A stretch of 64,000 nucleotides of DNA from JAJDXW01 sp965223775 (GTDB taxonomy: Bacteria; Pseudomonadota; Gammaproteobacteria; HK1), in contig OZ245021.1 in assembly GCA_965223775.1 (NCBI GenBank), forward strand, positions 1,426,001 to 1,490,000. The letters run 5' to 3'. Both the position numbers and the translations under genes were made by a program. Below are positions 8,572-15,742 of this stretch, in pieces. How positions within the stretch are numbered: the stretch's first letter is position 1; every line of letters begins with the position of its first letter. The notes beneath the pieces are model-generated. The model was not told where the DNA came from, did no database searches, and saw only the letters and a list, made by a program, of their open reading frames with translations.

Positions 8572-8850
8572 GTACCTCTGCACAGAGGTCTTGACCGGTT
8601 GGTACGGCGCAGACGAGACCAAAGCGGTTCATGCATGCTTGATTTTCAATCGGTCAAAGTCACTGTTCAGACGTACTGGGTGCAAGCGTGAGGGGCCGCC
8701 GGATCCCCTCGCAACAGTCCGGCATGACGGGCGGGGTGCAGCCGGGCCGATGCGATGGGGACGACCGCGAAGGGCATCGGGCCGCTTTGCGGGCTGATCG
8801 GCCGGCGGGTCCGCCGGAAACTGAAATGATGGGCCGGGAGGGCCGATACG
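8572..8850. other. intergenic between the hairpin element and the rhodanese gene
   Basis: About 280 bases without a supported gene. The ATG-started frames here lack family likeness. It should hold the rhodanese promoter, but no convincing promoter hexamers were identified. Confidence 0.4.
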
Positions 8851-9270
8851 ATGGCGACGATTACGAAGGGCATCAAGCAGCTTTGCGCGGAGGCGGAGGT
8901 CGGGATCGAGACCTGGACGGTCGAGGACGCGCTCCGCCGCCACGGCGACGAAGACGTGGTCTTCGTCGATATCCGTGACGTGCGCGAGCTGTGGCGCGAG
9001 GGGGCCATTCCGGGTGCGGTGCACGCGCCGCGCGGCATGCTCGAGTTCTGGGTGGACCCGGAGAGCCCCTATGCCCGCGACGTGTTCCAGTCCGGGAAGC
9101 GCTTCATGTTCTTCTGCGCGGGGGGGCTCCGGTCGGCCCTCGCGACCAGGGCGGTGCAGGAGATGGGCCTCACCCCGGTATGCCACCTCGCGGGCGGTTT
9201 CGGAGCGTGGAAGAAGGCGGGCGGTGCGGTGGAGGCGAAGGAGCCGAAGCTGCCGCCGTCCGGCAGCTAG
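8851..9270 (+). CDS. rhodanese-like domain protein
   Basis: Single-domain rhodanese fold of 139 residues; such proteins carry sulfane sulfur on a cysteine persulfide. VFVDIRDVRELWREGAIPGAVHAPRGML shows the DxR and HxP features of the domain, and the active-site loop CAGGLRS has its catalytic Cys at position 89. The six-residue loop length fits sulfurtransferases rather than Cdc25-like phosphatases, which have a longer loop. There is no signal peptide, so it is probably cytoplasmic. The next gene on the same strand, an alpha/beta hydrolase, starts about 100 bp downstream. Confidence 0.88.
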   Translation: MATITKGIKQLCAEAEVGIETWTVEDALRRHGDEDVVFVDIRDVRELWREGAIPGAVHAPRGMLEFWVDPESPYARDVFQSGKRFMFFCAGGLRSALATRAVQEMGLTPVCHLAGGFGAWKKAGGAVEAKEPKLPPSGS

Positions 9271-9368
9271 CCGCCCGGCGTCAGGGTCCGCGGCCGGGCG
9301 CAACGCCCCCCGTCGACTCGCCCGGGTCATTCCCGCCTGTCCGCCCGCCCGCCCGCCCGCGCTCCGCC

Positions 9369-10283
9369 GTGCACTGGGAGGTTCCCGAGCCCCTTGCCAC
9401 GGGCGAGGTCCGAACGGCGGACGGGAGCCTCATCGTCCTCCGCCGCCACGGCAACCCGGACGGTCCGAGGCTCGTCCTCAGCCATGGCAACGGGCTCGCG
9501 ATCGACCTCTACTACCCGTTCTGGTCGCGGCTCGCGGACCGTTTCGACCTCGTCGTTCACGACTTCCGGAGTCACGGCTGGAACCCGCGCGCTCCCCTCG
9601 CGACGCACCACTTTCCGACCTTCGTCTGGGACAACGAGCACGTGGTCCGGGGGATCGACCGCCACTTCGGAGCGAAGCCGAAGGTCGGCGTGTTCCATTC
9701 GATGTCGGCCCTCACCGCCCTCTATCAGGCCCTCCGGTCGGGGCCCCGGTTCGCGGCCCTCGTCCTCTTCGACCCGCCCTTCTCTCCGCCGAACGGCGAC
9801 CGGCTCGAGAGCGAGTACCTGAAGCGGGAGAACGAGCTTGCCGCCCGCACCCGGCGCCGGCAGGAGCGGTTCGAGACGCGCGAGGAGTTCGCGGCGATCG
9901 TGCGCGGCGCGACCGCGTTCGACCGCCTGCTTCCCGGCGTGGCGGAGCTCTACGCGCGGGCGACGCTCCGTCCCACCGCCGGCGCAGGGCCGGGCTACGA
10001 GCTCTGCTGCCCCCGGGAGCACGAAGCCCAGGTCTTCGAATCCTTCCTCGATTCGAGCTTCGAGCTCGCGATGGGAAGCTTTCCGTGCCCGCTCAAGCTG
10101 ATCGGAGGCGACCCGAACGGTCCCCGCACCTTCGTGCCGAGCATCGTGCTCCACGACGTCGCGAGGCGCTGCGACCTCGACTACGACTACGTGCCGGGCG
10201 CTTCGCACTTCCTCCAGATCGAGAAGCCGGCGGAGTGCGCGGCCCTCATGCTCGAGTTCCTGGAGCGCCACGGCCTCGCCTGA
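9369..10283 (+). CDS. alpha/beta-fold hydrolase
   Basis: About 304 residues with an alpha/beta hydrolase layout: RLVLSHGNG as the oxyanion-hole HGxG strand near residue 40, VVHDFRSHGWN in the region that usually carries D-x-R-G-x-G-x-S, and GVFHSMSAL as the nucleophile elbow with a central Ser but a Ser in place of the usual Gly two residues later. An acidic residue near IGGDPNG and the terminal GASHFLQIEKP His complete the triad. The start is uncertain: GTG at 9369 is the first plausible codon (VHWEVPEPLATGE), and no strong ribosome site is visible. The ester, epoxide or dienelactone substrate cannot be told. Confidence 0.8.
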   Translation: MHWEVPEPLATGEVRTADGSLIVLRRHGNPDGPRLVLSHGNGLAIDLYYPFWSRLADRFDLVVHDFRSHGWNPRAPLATHHFPTFVWDNEHVVRGIDRHFGAKPKVGVFHSMSALTALYQALRSGPRFAALVLFDPPFSPPNGDRLESEYLKRENELAARTRRRQERFETREEFAAIVRGATAFDRLLPGVAELYARATLRPTAGAGPGYELCCPREHEAQVFESFLDSSFELAMGSFPCPLKLIGGDPNGPRTFVPSIVLHDVARRCDLDYDYVPGASHFLQIEKPAECAALMLEFLERHGLA

Positions 10284-10364
10284 TCCCTCGCCCGGGCCGG
10301 CAGCAACCAGACGGCCACCGCGAGGCGGTCAGCCGTCCGCGGGACAAGACAGGAGGTGCAGGGG

Positions 10365-10724
10365 CTAAGCCAACGGGACGACAGCCGAGCTGCGGATGAC
10401 CTGATCTCTCGTGACCAACGGAATCTCGTGCACGACGCTCGTGGCGGCAATGAGTTCGTCCGCCGGGTCGCCTTGGAAGTCGAGGCGGGTCGAAGCGAGT
10501 GCAACCGCCAGGTCGATCGGCCATACATGGAGAAGGCTCAGGGTGCGGGCAATGTCCCGGTCGTCGAGGTCGATATCGATCCGGCCGAGCTGAGCGAGCT
10601 TCGCCAATTCCCATGGAACGATGGCCGACAGACTCCACCGGTTCTGCGCGAGCAACTCCCGCTCGCGACCGCGGAGTTCGCCGCGAAGAGCGAAAATCAG
10701 GATGTGAGTATCAAGATTCAGCAT
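10365..10724 (-). CDS. vapC: PIN-domain ribonuclease toxin of VapC type
   Basis: 119 residues starting MLNLDTHILIFALRG, the standard PIN opening with the first metal-binding Asp at position 5. The later acidic residues are in IVPWELAKL and in GDPADELIAATS, and LVTRDQVI gives the last. VapC toxins cleave tRNA or rRNA when not held by the antitoxin. The ATG at 10724 overlaps the end of the upstream antitoxin gene by 14 bases, which indicates translational coupling. The short C-terminal tail ends SSAVVPLA. Confidence 0.88.
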   Translation of the reverse strand: MLNLDTHILIFALRGELRGRERELLAQNRWSLSAIVPWELAKLAQLGRIDIDLDDRDIARTLSLLHVWPIDLAVALASTRLDFQGDPADELIAATSVVHEIPLVTRDQVIRSSAVVPLA

Positions 10725-10935
10725 TCGCGTTCCAGTGCGTTCCAGTCGACAAGAGGTCGCCCCGAATCTCGATCTTGTCCCGCAGGCTGCCGATGAGCGT
10801 GGCGGAATTCCGGTCATACGGGACGACCCGTGCGACCGGCTTGCCCCGCTTCGTAATGAGCAACCCGTCGGCATCCAGGCGATCCAGGAGTGCCAGACAC
10901 TGTTCCTTGAACTTCGTCGCGCCAATCGTCTTCAA
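10711..10935 (-). CDS. Phd/YefM-family antitoxin
   Basis: From TTG at 10935 this gives 74 residues opening MKTIGATKFKEQ, then LLDRL, ITKRGKPVARVVPY. This is the Phd/YefM fold, which binds operator DNA with its N-terminal half and wraps the toxin with its C-terminal tail. TTG at 10935 is preferred over an upstream TTG at 10953 because the ribosome site GGAAAGGAGAG (minus strand, 10951-10941) sits 5-8 bases before the former and would be inside the latter. It is the first gene of an operon with the PIN toxin and is expected to autoregulate through the inverted repeat overlapping its promoter. Confidence 0.85.
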   Translation of the reverse strand: MKTIGATKFKEQCLALLDRLDADGLLITKRGKPVARVVPYDRNSATLIGSLRDKIEIRGDLLSTGTHWNANAES

Positions 10936-10950
10936 TTCGGCTCTCCTTTC

Positions 10951-10996
10951 CAATATGGACGGATTATATGACTGGTCAGATTAACTGTCCATATTG
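10951..10996 (-). promoter_or_regulatory. promoter and palindromic operator of the phd-vapC operon
   Basis: On the minus strand there is TGGACA (10991-10986), a 17-base spacer and a perfect TATAAT (10968-10963), close to a consensus sigma-70 promoter. A perfect 10-bp inverted repeat, CAATATGGAC (10951-10960) with GTCCATATTG (10987-10996), brackets it. One arm covers the -35 and the other lies just after the -10, which is typical of an antitoxin-bound autoregulatory operator. Transcription would begin near 10956, leaving a leader of about 20 bases with the ribosome site. Confidence 0.8.
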
Positions 10997-11118
10997 CCGT
11001 TGGCCGTCCGGTGCATGCCCGGTCTCGGCTACCGGGTTCTGCCCGAGGACCACTTGAGCAATCGGCACGGGGTGGCGCATGATCGGCGACGGACCGAAGC
11101 ACGGGCGCGAGGTGGGCA

Positions 11119-11739
11119 ATGGCGGAGCATGTCATCGAGACGGTGGAGGAGCTGCGGAGCAGCTACGGGGAGCCGAGCGAGCGGGCGATCAGGAAATCGC
11201 TCGATCGTCTCGACCGGCACTGCCGGCGGTTCATCGATCTCTGTCCGTTCGTCGTCCTCGCGTCCGCCGGCGCGGACGGGCGGGTCGATTGTTCACCGCG
11301 CGGCGACCCCGCGGGGTTCGTCGCGGTCCTGGACGACAAGACGATCCTCCTTCCGGACCGGCGCGGCAACAACCGCGCGGACTCGCTGACGAACGTCGTG
11401 GAGAACCCCTACGTGGGGATGCTGTTCCTGATCCCGGGTGTGGACGAGACGCTCCGGCTCAACGGCCGGGCGACGCTGACCACCGACCCGGCACAGCTCG
11501 AGCCGCTCGCGGTCAACGGTCGGGTGCCGCGGAGCGGGCTCCTGGTGGAGGTCGAGGAGGTCTTTCTCCAGTGCACCAAGGCCCTCGTGCGCTCCCGCCT
11601 GTGGGCCGAAGAGTCGCGCGTGGACCGAAAGGCCGCCCTCCCGTCGTTCGGGCAGATGCTCGCGGACCACATAGGGGAATCGGACGGCGAGAAGGTCGAT
11701 CGCGAGATCCGCGCGCGGGTCCGCGAATCCCTCTACTGA
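11119..11739 (+). CDS. pyridoxamine 5'-phosphate oxidase-related FMN-binding protein (MSMEG_1061-like)
   Basis: 206 residues of the split-barrel flavin-binding fold: FVVLASAGADGRVDCSPRGDPAGFVAVLDDKTILLPDRRGNN is the typical strand series in which Arg and Asn residues near the flavin phosphate (PDRRGNNR) are conserved, followed by VENPYVGMLFLIPG and LRLNGRATL. Such proteins act as F420- or FMN-dependent oxidoreductases of unknown substrate. A CTKAL block late in the protein is also typical of this subgroup. The ATG at 11119 has GAGGTG upstream. It stands 17 bp before a toxin-antitoxin pair but is not obviously linked with it. Confidence 0.82.
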   Translation: MAEHVIETVEELRSSYGEPSERAIRKSLDRLDRHCRRFIDLCPFVVLASAGADGRVDCSPRGDPAGFVAVLDDKTILLPDRRGNNRADSLTNVVENPYVGMLFLIPGVDETLRLNGRATLTTDPAQLEPLAVNGRVPRSGLLVEVEEVFLQCTKALVRSRLWAEESRVDRKAALPSFGQMLADHIGESDGEKVDREIRARVRESLY

Positions 11740-11756
11740 CGGCCGAGAGACGGGGA

Positions 11757-12008
11757 ATGAACTTTTTCGTGAAGGCGGTGTGGGACGAGGAAGCCAAGGT
11801 GTTCTGTTCGGACAGTGACATCGTTGGCCTGCACATTGAAGCGGAAACGCTCGAGGAGTTCCGCGAGATCCTGGTGGACATCGCACCTGAACTGATCCTC
11901 GCGAATCACGTCTCGAACGACGACCTGCTCACCAAGCCATTGAGGGAGTTGGTCCCGGTAATCTGGAGCGGAACGGATGCCGAGCAACTACTACGATCAA
12001 GTCGTTGA
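11757..12008 (+). CDS. HicB-like antitoxin (DUF1902 type)
   Basis: 83 residues opening MNFFVKAVWDEEAKVFCSDS, then DIVGLHIEAETLEEF and LVDIAPEL. This is the partial RNase-H-like fold of HicB and DUF1902 antitoxins, in which the acidic EE..V/F..SDI pattern is characteristic. It lacks the C-terminal ribbon-helix-helix seen in some HicB proteins. It overlaps the following HicA-like toxin gene by 32 bases. The antitoxin-first order is the reverse of the canonical hicAB order but is common for the DUF1902 type. The ATG at 11757 follows GACGGGGA. Confidence 0.8.
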   Translation: MNFFVKAVWDEEAKVFCSDSDIVGLHIEAETLEEFREILVDIAPELILANHVSNDDLLTKPLRELVPVIWSGTDAEQLLRSSR

Positions 12009-12174
12009 TGCCATTCGCAAGCAGGGGTTCACACGAATCAGGCAGGGAAAGGGCTCGCATGAGATATGGGCTCGTGCCGGCGCGGGGAACAAGGTCTCGA
12101 TACCCAGCAAGCTTCGGAGCCGGCACACCGCCAACCGGATTCTGAAGGACGCCGGCTGCGACGAAAGGGTCTGA
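11977..12174 (+). CDS. hicA: HicA-like mRNA interferase toxin (YcfA family)
   Basis: 65 residues with the HicA double-stranded-RNA-binding-like fold: DAIRKQGFTRIRQGKGSHEIW, where H28 in GKGSHEIW is the expected catalytic His, then a basic KVSIPSKLRSRHTANRILKDAG that would bind RNA. HicA toxins cut mRNA independently of ribosomes and are neutralised by HicB. It overlaps the antitoxin gene by 32 bases, a strong sign of coupled translation. Confidence 0.86.
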   Translation: MPSNYYDQVVDAIRKQGFTRIRQGKGSHEIWARAGAGNKVSIPSKLRSRHTANRILKDAGCDERV

Positions 12175-12219
12175 GTTTCCCGGCGTGGACGATGTGGCCG
12201 AATTTCTCCCGGAGGCTCG

Positions 12220-13473
12220 ATGCGCCGCACAATTTCCCTGATTGCCGGGCTCGTCCTTGCCGCCGTTCTCGCCGCCGAGGCGGGAGCGGAGAGCGTGCGC
12301 TTCGCGACTTTCAACGCGTCGATGAACCGTGGAGCGGAGGGAGAGCTGGCCACTGCGCTGAGGGAAGGCGGGGACCCGCAGATCGCCAAGGTCGCGGCGA
12401 TCATCCGCGCCGTGGATCCGGACGTCATCCTCGTCAACGAGTTCGACTACGGGGCGGGCAACGACCGCGCCTTTGTCGCGAACTATTTGGACGGCGCCTG
12501 GCCCTTCAGCTTCATCGCGCCGTCCAACACCGGCGTCGCGACCGGGCTTGACCTCGACGGCGACGGAATCGCGGGCGAGGAGGAGGGGACGTTCGAGCGC
12601 GCCCGCGATTCTCACGGCTTCGGCACCTTCGAGGGGCAGTACGGGATGGTCGTGCTGTCGAAGTGCGAGATCGAGGTCGAGGGCGCGCGCGCCTTCCGGA
12701 CCTTTCGGTGGAAGGACATGCCGGGAGCCCGGTTGCCGGTCCGGCCCGGCGGCACGCCCTTTTACTCCGACGAAGCGCTCGCGGTTCTTCGCCTTTCGTC
12801 CAAGAGCCACTGGGACGTTCCCGTGCGCATCGGCGGGGCGGTCGTCCACCTGCTCGCGAGCCACCCGACGCCGCCCGTCTTCGACGGGCCGGAAGACCGG
12901 AACGGCGCCCGCAACGCGGACGAGATCCGGTTCTGGGCCGACTACATCGCGGGCGCCGGGTACCTCCATGACGACGCGGGCCGGTGGGGCGGGCTTCCCG
13001 GCGGAGCGCACTTCGTGATTGCGGGCGACCTCAATGCCGATCCGGCGGACGGAGAGTCCGTGCCGGGGGCGGCACGCCAGCTCACCGGGCACCCCTTCGT
13101 GAACGCCTCGGTGACGCCCGCGAGCGAGGGCGGGGCGGCTGCGGCGGCGGCCCAGGGCGGGGCGAACGCCGGCCAGCGCGGCGACCCGCGCTTCGACACC
13201 GCGGACTTCGGCGACGAGGCGCCCGGCAACCTGCGAGTCGACTACGTGCTGCCTTCGGCCGACCTCGAGATTATCGGGGCCGGGGTGTTCTGGCCGGCCG
13301 AAGGCGAGCCGGGCGCGGAGCTCATCGACGCCTCCGACCACCGCCTGGTGTGGGTCGACGTCGTCCTCTCGGCGGCCCTTTCCGCGCCGCCTTCGCCCGC
13401 TTCCACTCCGGAAACGACGCCTCCATCATCGGCCGGGCCAGCTTCGTCCGCTTCAACTGACCACTCCGATTGA
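12220..13473 (+). CDS. secreted endonuclease/exonuclease/phosphatase family protein
   Basis: 417 residues opening with a clear Sec signal peptide (MRRTISLIAGLVLAAVLAAEAGA, cleavage near residue 23). The EEP fold follows: VRFATFNASMNRG (metal Asn), ILVNEFDY (metal Glu), HLLASHPTPPVF, VIAGDLNADPADG (catalytic GDLN), RVDYVLPS and ASDHRLVWVDV (terminal SDH with the catalytic His). All catalytic motifs are intact. Related proteins are periplasmic or extracellular phosphatases or nucleases, so a phosphate-scavenging role is possible. The C-terminus is low-complexity (PPSPAST-rich). It is convergent with the sacsin-like gene, overlapping its remnant frame by 21 bases. Confidence 0.86.
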   Translation: MRRTISLIAGLVLAAVLAAEAGAESVRFATFNASMNRGAEGELATALREGGDPQIAKVAAIIRAVDPDVILVNEFDYGAGNDRAFVANYLDGAWPFSFIAPSNTGVATGLDLDGDGIAGEEEGTFERARDSHGFGTFEGQYGMVVLSKCEIEVEGARAFRTFRWKDMPGARLPVRPGGTPFYSDEALAVLRLSSKSHWDVPVRIGGAVVHLLASHPTPPVFDGPEDRNGARNADEIRFWADYIAGAGYLHDDAGRWGGLPGGAHFVIAGDLNADPADGESVPGAARQLTGHPFVNASVTPASEGGAAAAAAQGGANAGQRGDPRFDTADFGDEAPGNLRVDYVLPSADLEIIGAGVFWPAEGEPGAELIDASDHRLVWVDVVLSAALSAPPSPASTPETTPPSSAGPASSASTDHSD

Positions 13474-13935
13474 CTCCGGCCGTACCTTGGCGCGCGCAGC
13501 CGCCATCGCGTCCCGGAGCCTTGTACGCGCCGTCCGGTAGACACGGTCGTACCCGCGTAGCTCATACAAGACCGTCTGAACTGCCCTTCGTTCGTTCACG
13601 AGTGTCTTCAACCAGTTGGTGCTCGTGACCTCTTCGATTGCCAAATAGACACCGACGTGTGAGCCCGAACTCACGAGTGCGTTCAGCCATTGGGCGATTG
13701 TGGCCCTGGGTGCGGCCGGGGAGTCACCATGCGAATGCAGAGAAGACAGCCCGTCGATGCTGGTGAGACGGTTGCGAGTGAGCGCCCTGTGGTGAAGCCA
13801 GTTCGATGGTCGGCCCGGGTACGCCGACCAGCGTTCCAGTGGCTCCAAGTTCGGGCCCTCAGTCAGGATTCGCGGAGGATACGCGATGTTTGAGATGGCG
13901 CGCAGCGTTCCACACGGATCGGGAACAATTTCTCG
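13453..13935 (-). pseudogene. downstream remainder of the sacsin-like ATPase gene after an in-frame stop
   Basis: Immediately after the TAG at 13938-13936, the same minus-strand frame stays open for 160 codons. It reads REIVPDPCGTLRAISNIAYPP, then LEPLERWSAYPGRPSNWLHH and ALTRNRLTSID. This continues the protein upstream in sense (a domain following a GHKL ATPase), so the stop splits one ancestral gene. A separate protein is unlikely since the only starts here are weak TTG codons. The C-terminus is short compared with sacsin-like relatives of around 1000 residues, so the 3' end may also be lost at the junction with the convergent gene. Confidence 0.7.
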
Positions 13936-15189
13936 CTAGCGCAAATGAAAGAGAAGGCGATTGCGAAGCAACACGCTCTGCTCAGAGTCGCCCGACTGTT
14001 GTCTGCGCGGCAGTGCGTCCAGGTGACGTGCCGGATCCGTTTCCGTCGAAAGCGTGGGTACTTCGATGGCAATCATCTTTGCCGCCGCTTCAATCAGCTC
14101 TTCGTTATACGGTCCAGGCAGCAGAATCTGACGATCCTCATTGGTCTTCCACGGTGCGTTCAGAATGCCGGCGACGAGGCTTGCAGTGTGGGTCGGAAAG
14201 AACGCCCAAAAATGGCCGGGACGGTCCAGTCGGTCAAGCGGCGCCGCCCACCAGATAGGCGCTTCGAAGTTATCTGCATGTAAGGACCAATCTTCCCGCG
14301 CTTCGGGGGAAAGGCAACAGGTAGTCTGAAATCGGCGCCAACGTGTGGTGCATTCGCCGGTATCGAGATGAAGCTCGCCCTGTCGCTCCTGCAGGATGAA
14401 ATTACGGGAGAGTTCTCCATCCTCAAGTGTCAGATATCGCGCGTGGTCGACGAAAAGGAGAAACTCCGGCGGGAAGCCGCGCACCTGCTCCGCAAGGTCG
14501 CCATGCGCACCCGATTTGAGCGGAAGACGCACTACATTCGTCGCCCAACTCATCAGTTCCCGCAGCTCCTCGTCCTCATTCCTCTCCAAATCGGGATCGA
14601 TGGGCTCGGGCAAACGCAGGACCGGGTATCGCTCGACCCGCGCGACGTTCGCTATCCGCTCTGCCGCGCGCGCCCTGTCGAATCGGAAGGAACCCGAGCG
14701 ACTGAACAACTCGGGTGCATCGGTCACACCCAGGACGGACTTGAAACCGAGACCGAATCGGCCGATCGCGGCGGTGTCCCGTCTGGTCGACCTGCGGGAG
14801 AACATGAGCCCCACGACACCCTGCTCGTCGATAGGACCTCCGTCGTCGGCGCAGTAGAGAAATCTCTCCGTCAGGCGGATCAGGATGCTCTTACCCTTTG
14901 GCGATTCGAGCAACGCGTCGGCGCTGTTCTGGACGAGTTCGAACAGTTGTCGATGGGCATAGCCGCCGTGGGCCGTACCGTATTCGTCGTTGGCCTGTTC
15001 GGTAATGAGACGCGGCTGCTCGCGGTACGCGCTGAGGGTCTTCTTCGCCTCCTGGACGATGAACTCAGCGATCCGCCCATCCGGACCGGCCCAATCCGGC
15101 TTCTCGCCAGCGGCGGGGAAGCTCAGCTTCGCGTCGCTGCGGAAGAACCTCCCGCGCTCGGCCGCCGAGAAATCGTATTCGCGCTTCAC
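13936..15189 (-). CDS. sacsin-type GHKL ATPase with a BrnA-like N-terminus, truncated by an amber codon
   Basis: 417 residues from GTG at 15189. Residues 1-25 (MKREYDFSAAERGRFF...KLSFP) match the start of BrnA antitoxins. From about residue 30 the sequence becomes a Hsp90-like ATP-binding domain of the sacsin kind: QLFELVQNSADAL (84-96, with metal-contact Asn 88), CADDGGPID (113-121) and GRFGLGFKSVLGVTD (143-157). The reading frame ends at TAG 13938-13936, but the homologous protein goes on in the same frame. The gene overlaps the upstream brnT by 4 bases (GTGA), as brnA normally does. Either an old fusion replaced brnA, or a deletion joined brnA to a neighbouring ATPase gene. Sacsin-like ATPases occur in bacterial defence contexts; that role here is inference. 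Confidence 0.75.
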   Translation of the reverse strand: MKREYDFSAAERGRFFRSDAKLSFPAAGEKPDWAGPDGRIAEFIVQEAKKTLSAYREQPRLITEQANDEYGTAHGGYAHRQLFELVQNSADALLESPKGKSILIRLTERFLYCADDGGPIDEQGVVGLMFSRRSTRRDTAAIGRFGLGFKSVLGVTDAPELFSRSGSFRFDRARAAERIANVARVERYPVLRLPEPIDPDLERNEDEELRELMSWATNVVRLPLKSGAHGDLAEQVRGFPPEFLLFVDHARYLTLEDGELSRNFILQERQGELHLDTGECTTRWRRFQTTCCLSPEAREDWSLHADNFEAPIWWAAPLDRLDRPGHFWAFFPTHTASLVAGILNAPWKTNEDRQILLPGPYNEELIEAAAKMIAIEVPTLSTETDPARHLDALPRRQQSGDSEQSVLLRNRLLFHLR

Positions 15190-15479
15190 TCGCCCGACTC
15201 GAATTGACGCCGCTCGTCAGGGGTGGCGGGCCGAGCGGAGATGATTCGGACGGACATCCTGTCGTCTTCGTTCCGGAAATCGGTGTGGGACACCACCAGC
15301 AGCTTACCGTCCCGAGCGTGACCGATGGTTACCCACCGTTCCTCGAACTCGCTGTGATCCCCGTTAGGGAGAGACCGCGCGAGTGGGTCCAGGAAGACCG
15401 TGGCGGCGAGCTCGAAGCTGATCCTGTGCTTCCGGAGGTTGCTTGCGGCCTTGGCTGGATCCCACTCGATCTCGAACAT
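15186..15479 (-). CDS. brnT: BrnT-family ribonuclease toxin
   Basis: 97 residues: EIEWDPAKAASNLRKHRISFELAATVFLD, then RWVTIGHARDGKLLVVSHT and VRIISARPATPDERRQFE. This is the BrnT/RelE-like fold with the conserved W-D-x-x-K-x-x-x-N-x-x-K-H opening and the terminal arginine cluster. BrnT inhibits translation as an RNase and is neutralised by BrnA, encoded directly downstream with a 4-base overlap. Here the downstream gene keeps only about 25 BrnA-like residues before switching to a sacsin-like ATPase, so whether the toxin is still controlled is unclear. The ATG at 15479 is clear. All key BrnT residues seem kept. Confidence 0.85.
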   Translation of the reverse strand: MFEIEWDPAKAASNLRKHRISFELAATVFLDPLARSLPNGDHSEFEERWVTIGHARDGKLLVVSHTDFRNEDDRMSVRIISARPATPDERRQFESGE

Positions 15480-15603
15480 GCCGCTCCGCTCAACGCATCC
15501 ATGGGTCGGCGGATGGGCGCATGTTCAAGGCGACGGACGAAGCTGTGCGCGCGCGAGACCGGCCGGTGACGGGACATCGGCATCGCAGGAGCGCTGAGCC
15601 AAA

Positions 15604-15640
15604 TTTTGCTTGCACATCCCCTATATCTAACAAAGCAAAA
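15604..15640. promoter_or_regulatory. AT-rich inverted repeat upstream of brnT
   Basis: TTTTGCTT (15604-15611) is repeated inverted as AAGCAAAA (15633-15640) in the most AT-rich part of this area, about 125 bases before brnT. It is a plausible operator and promoter zone for the toxin operon (BrnA autoregulates in known systems), but no good -35/-10 pair was recognised, so the role is tentative. Confidence 0.4.
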
Positions 15641-15742
15641 CATTCTCGGATAAGTATACATGTATATCGATTCGATGGGGTCCAGCGATCCTCGGAAAGG
15701 TGAGTCCACAATGGTAACCGAATGACGCCCCGTAGGCCGCGC

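Noticed and set aside
8479..8691. Short open frame inside the hairpin element
   Set aside because: It overlaps the inverted-repeat element, which recurs at 47302 without keeping the frame.
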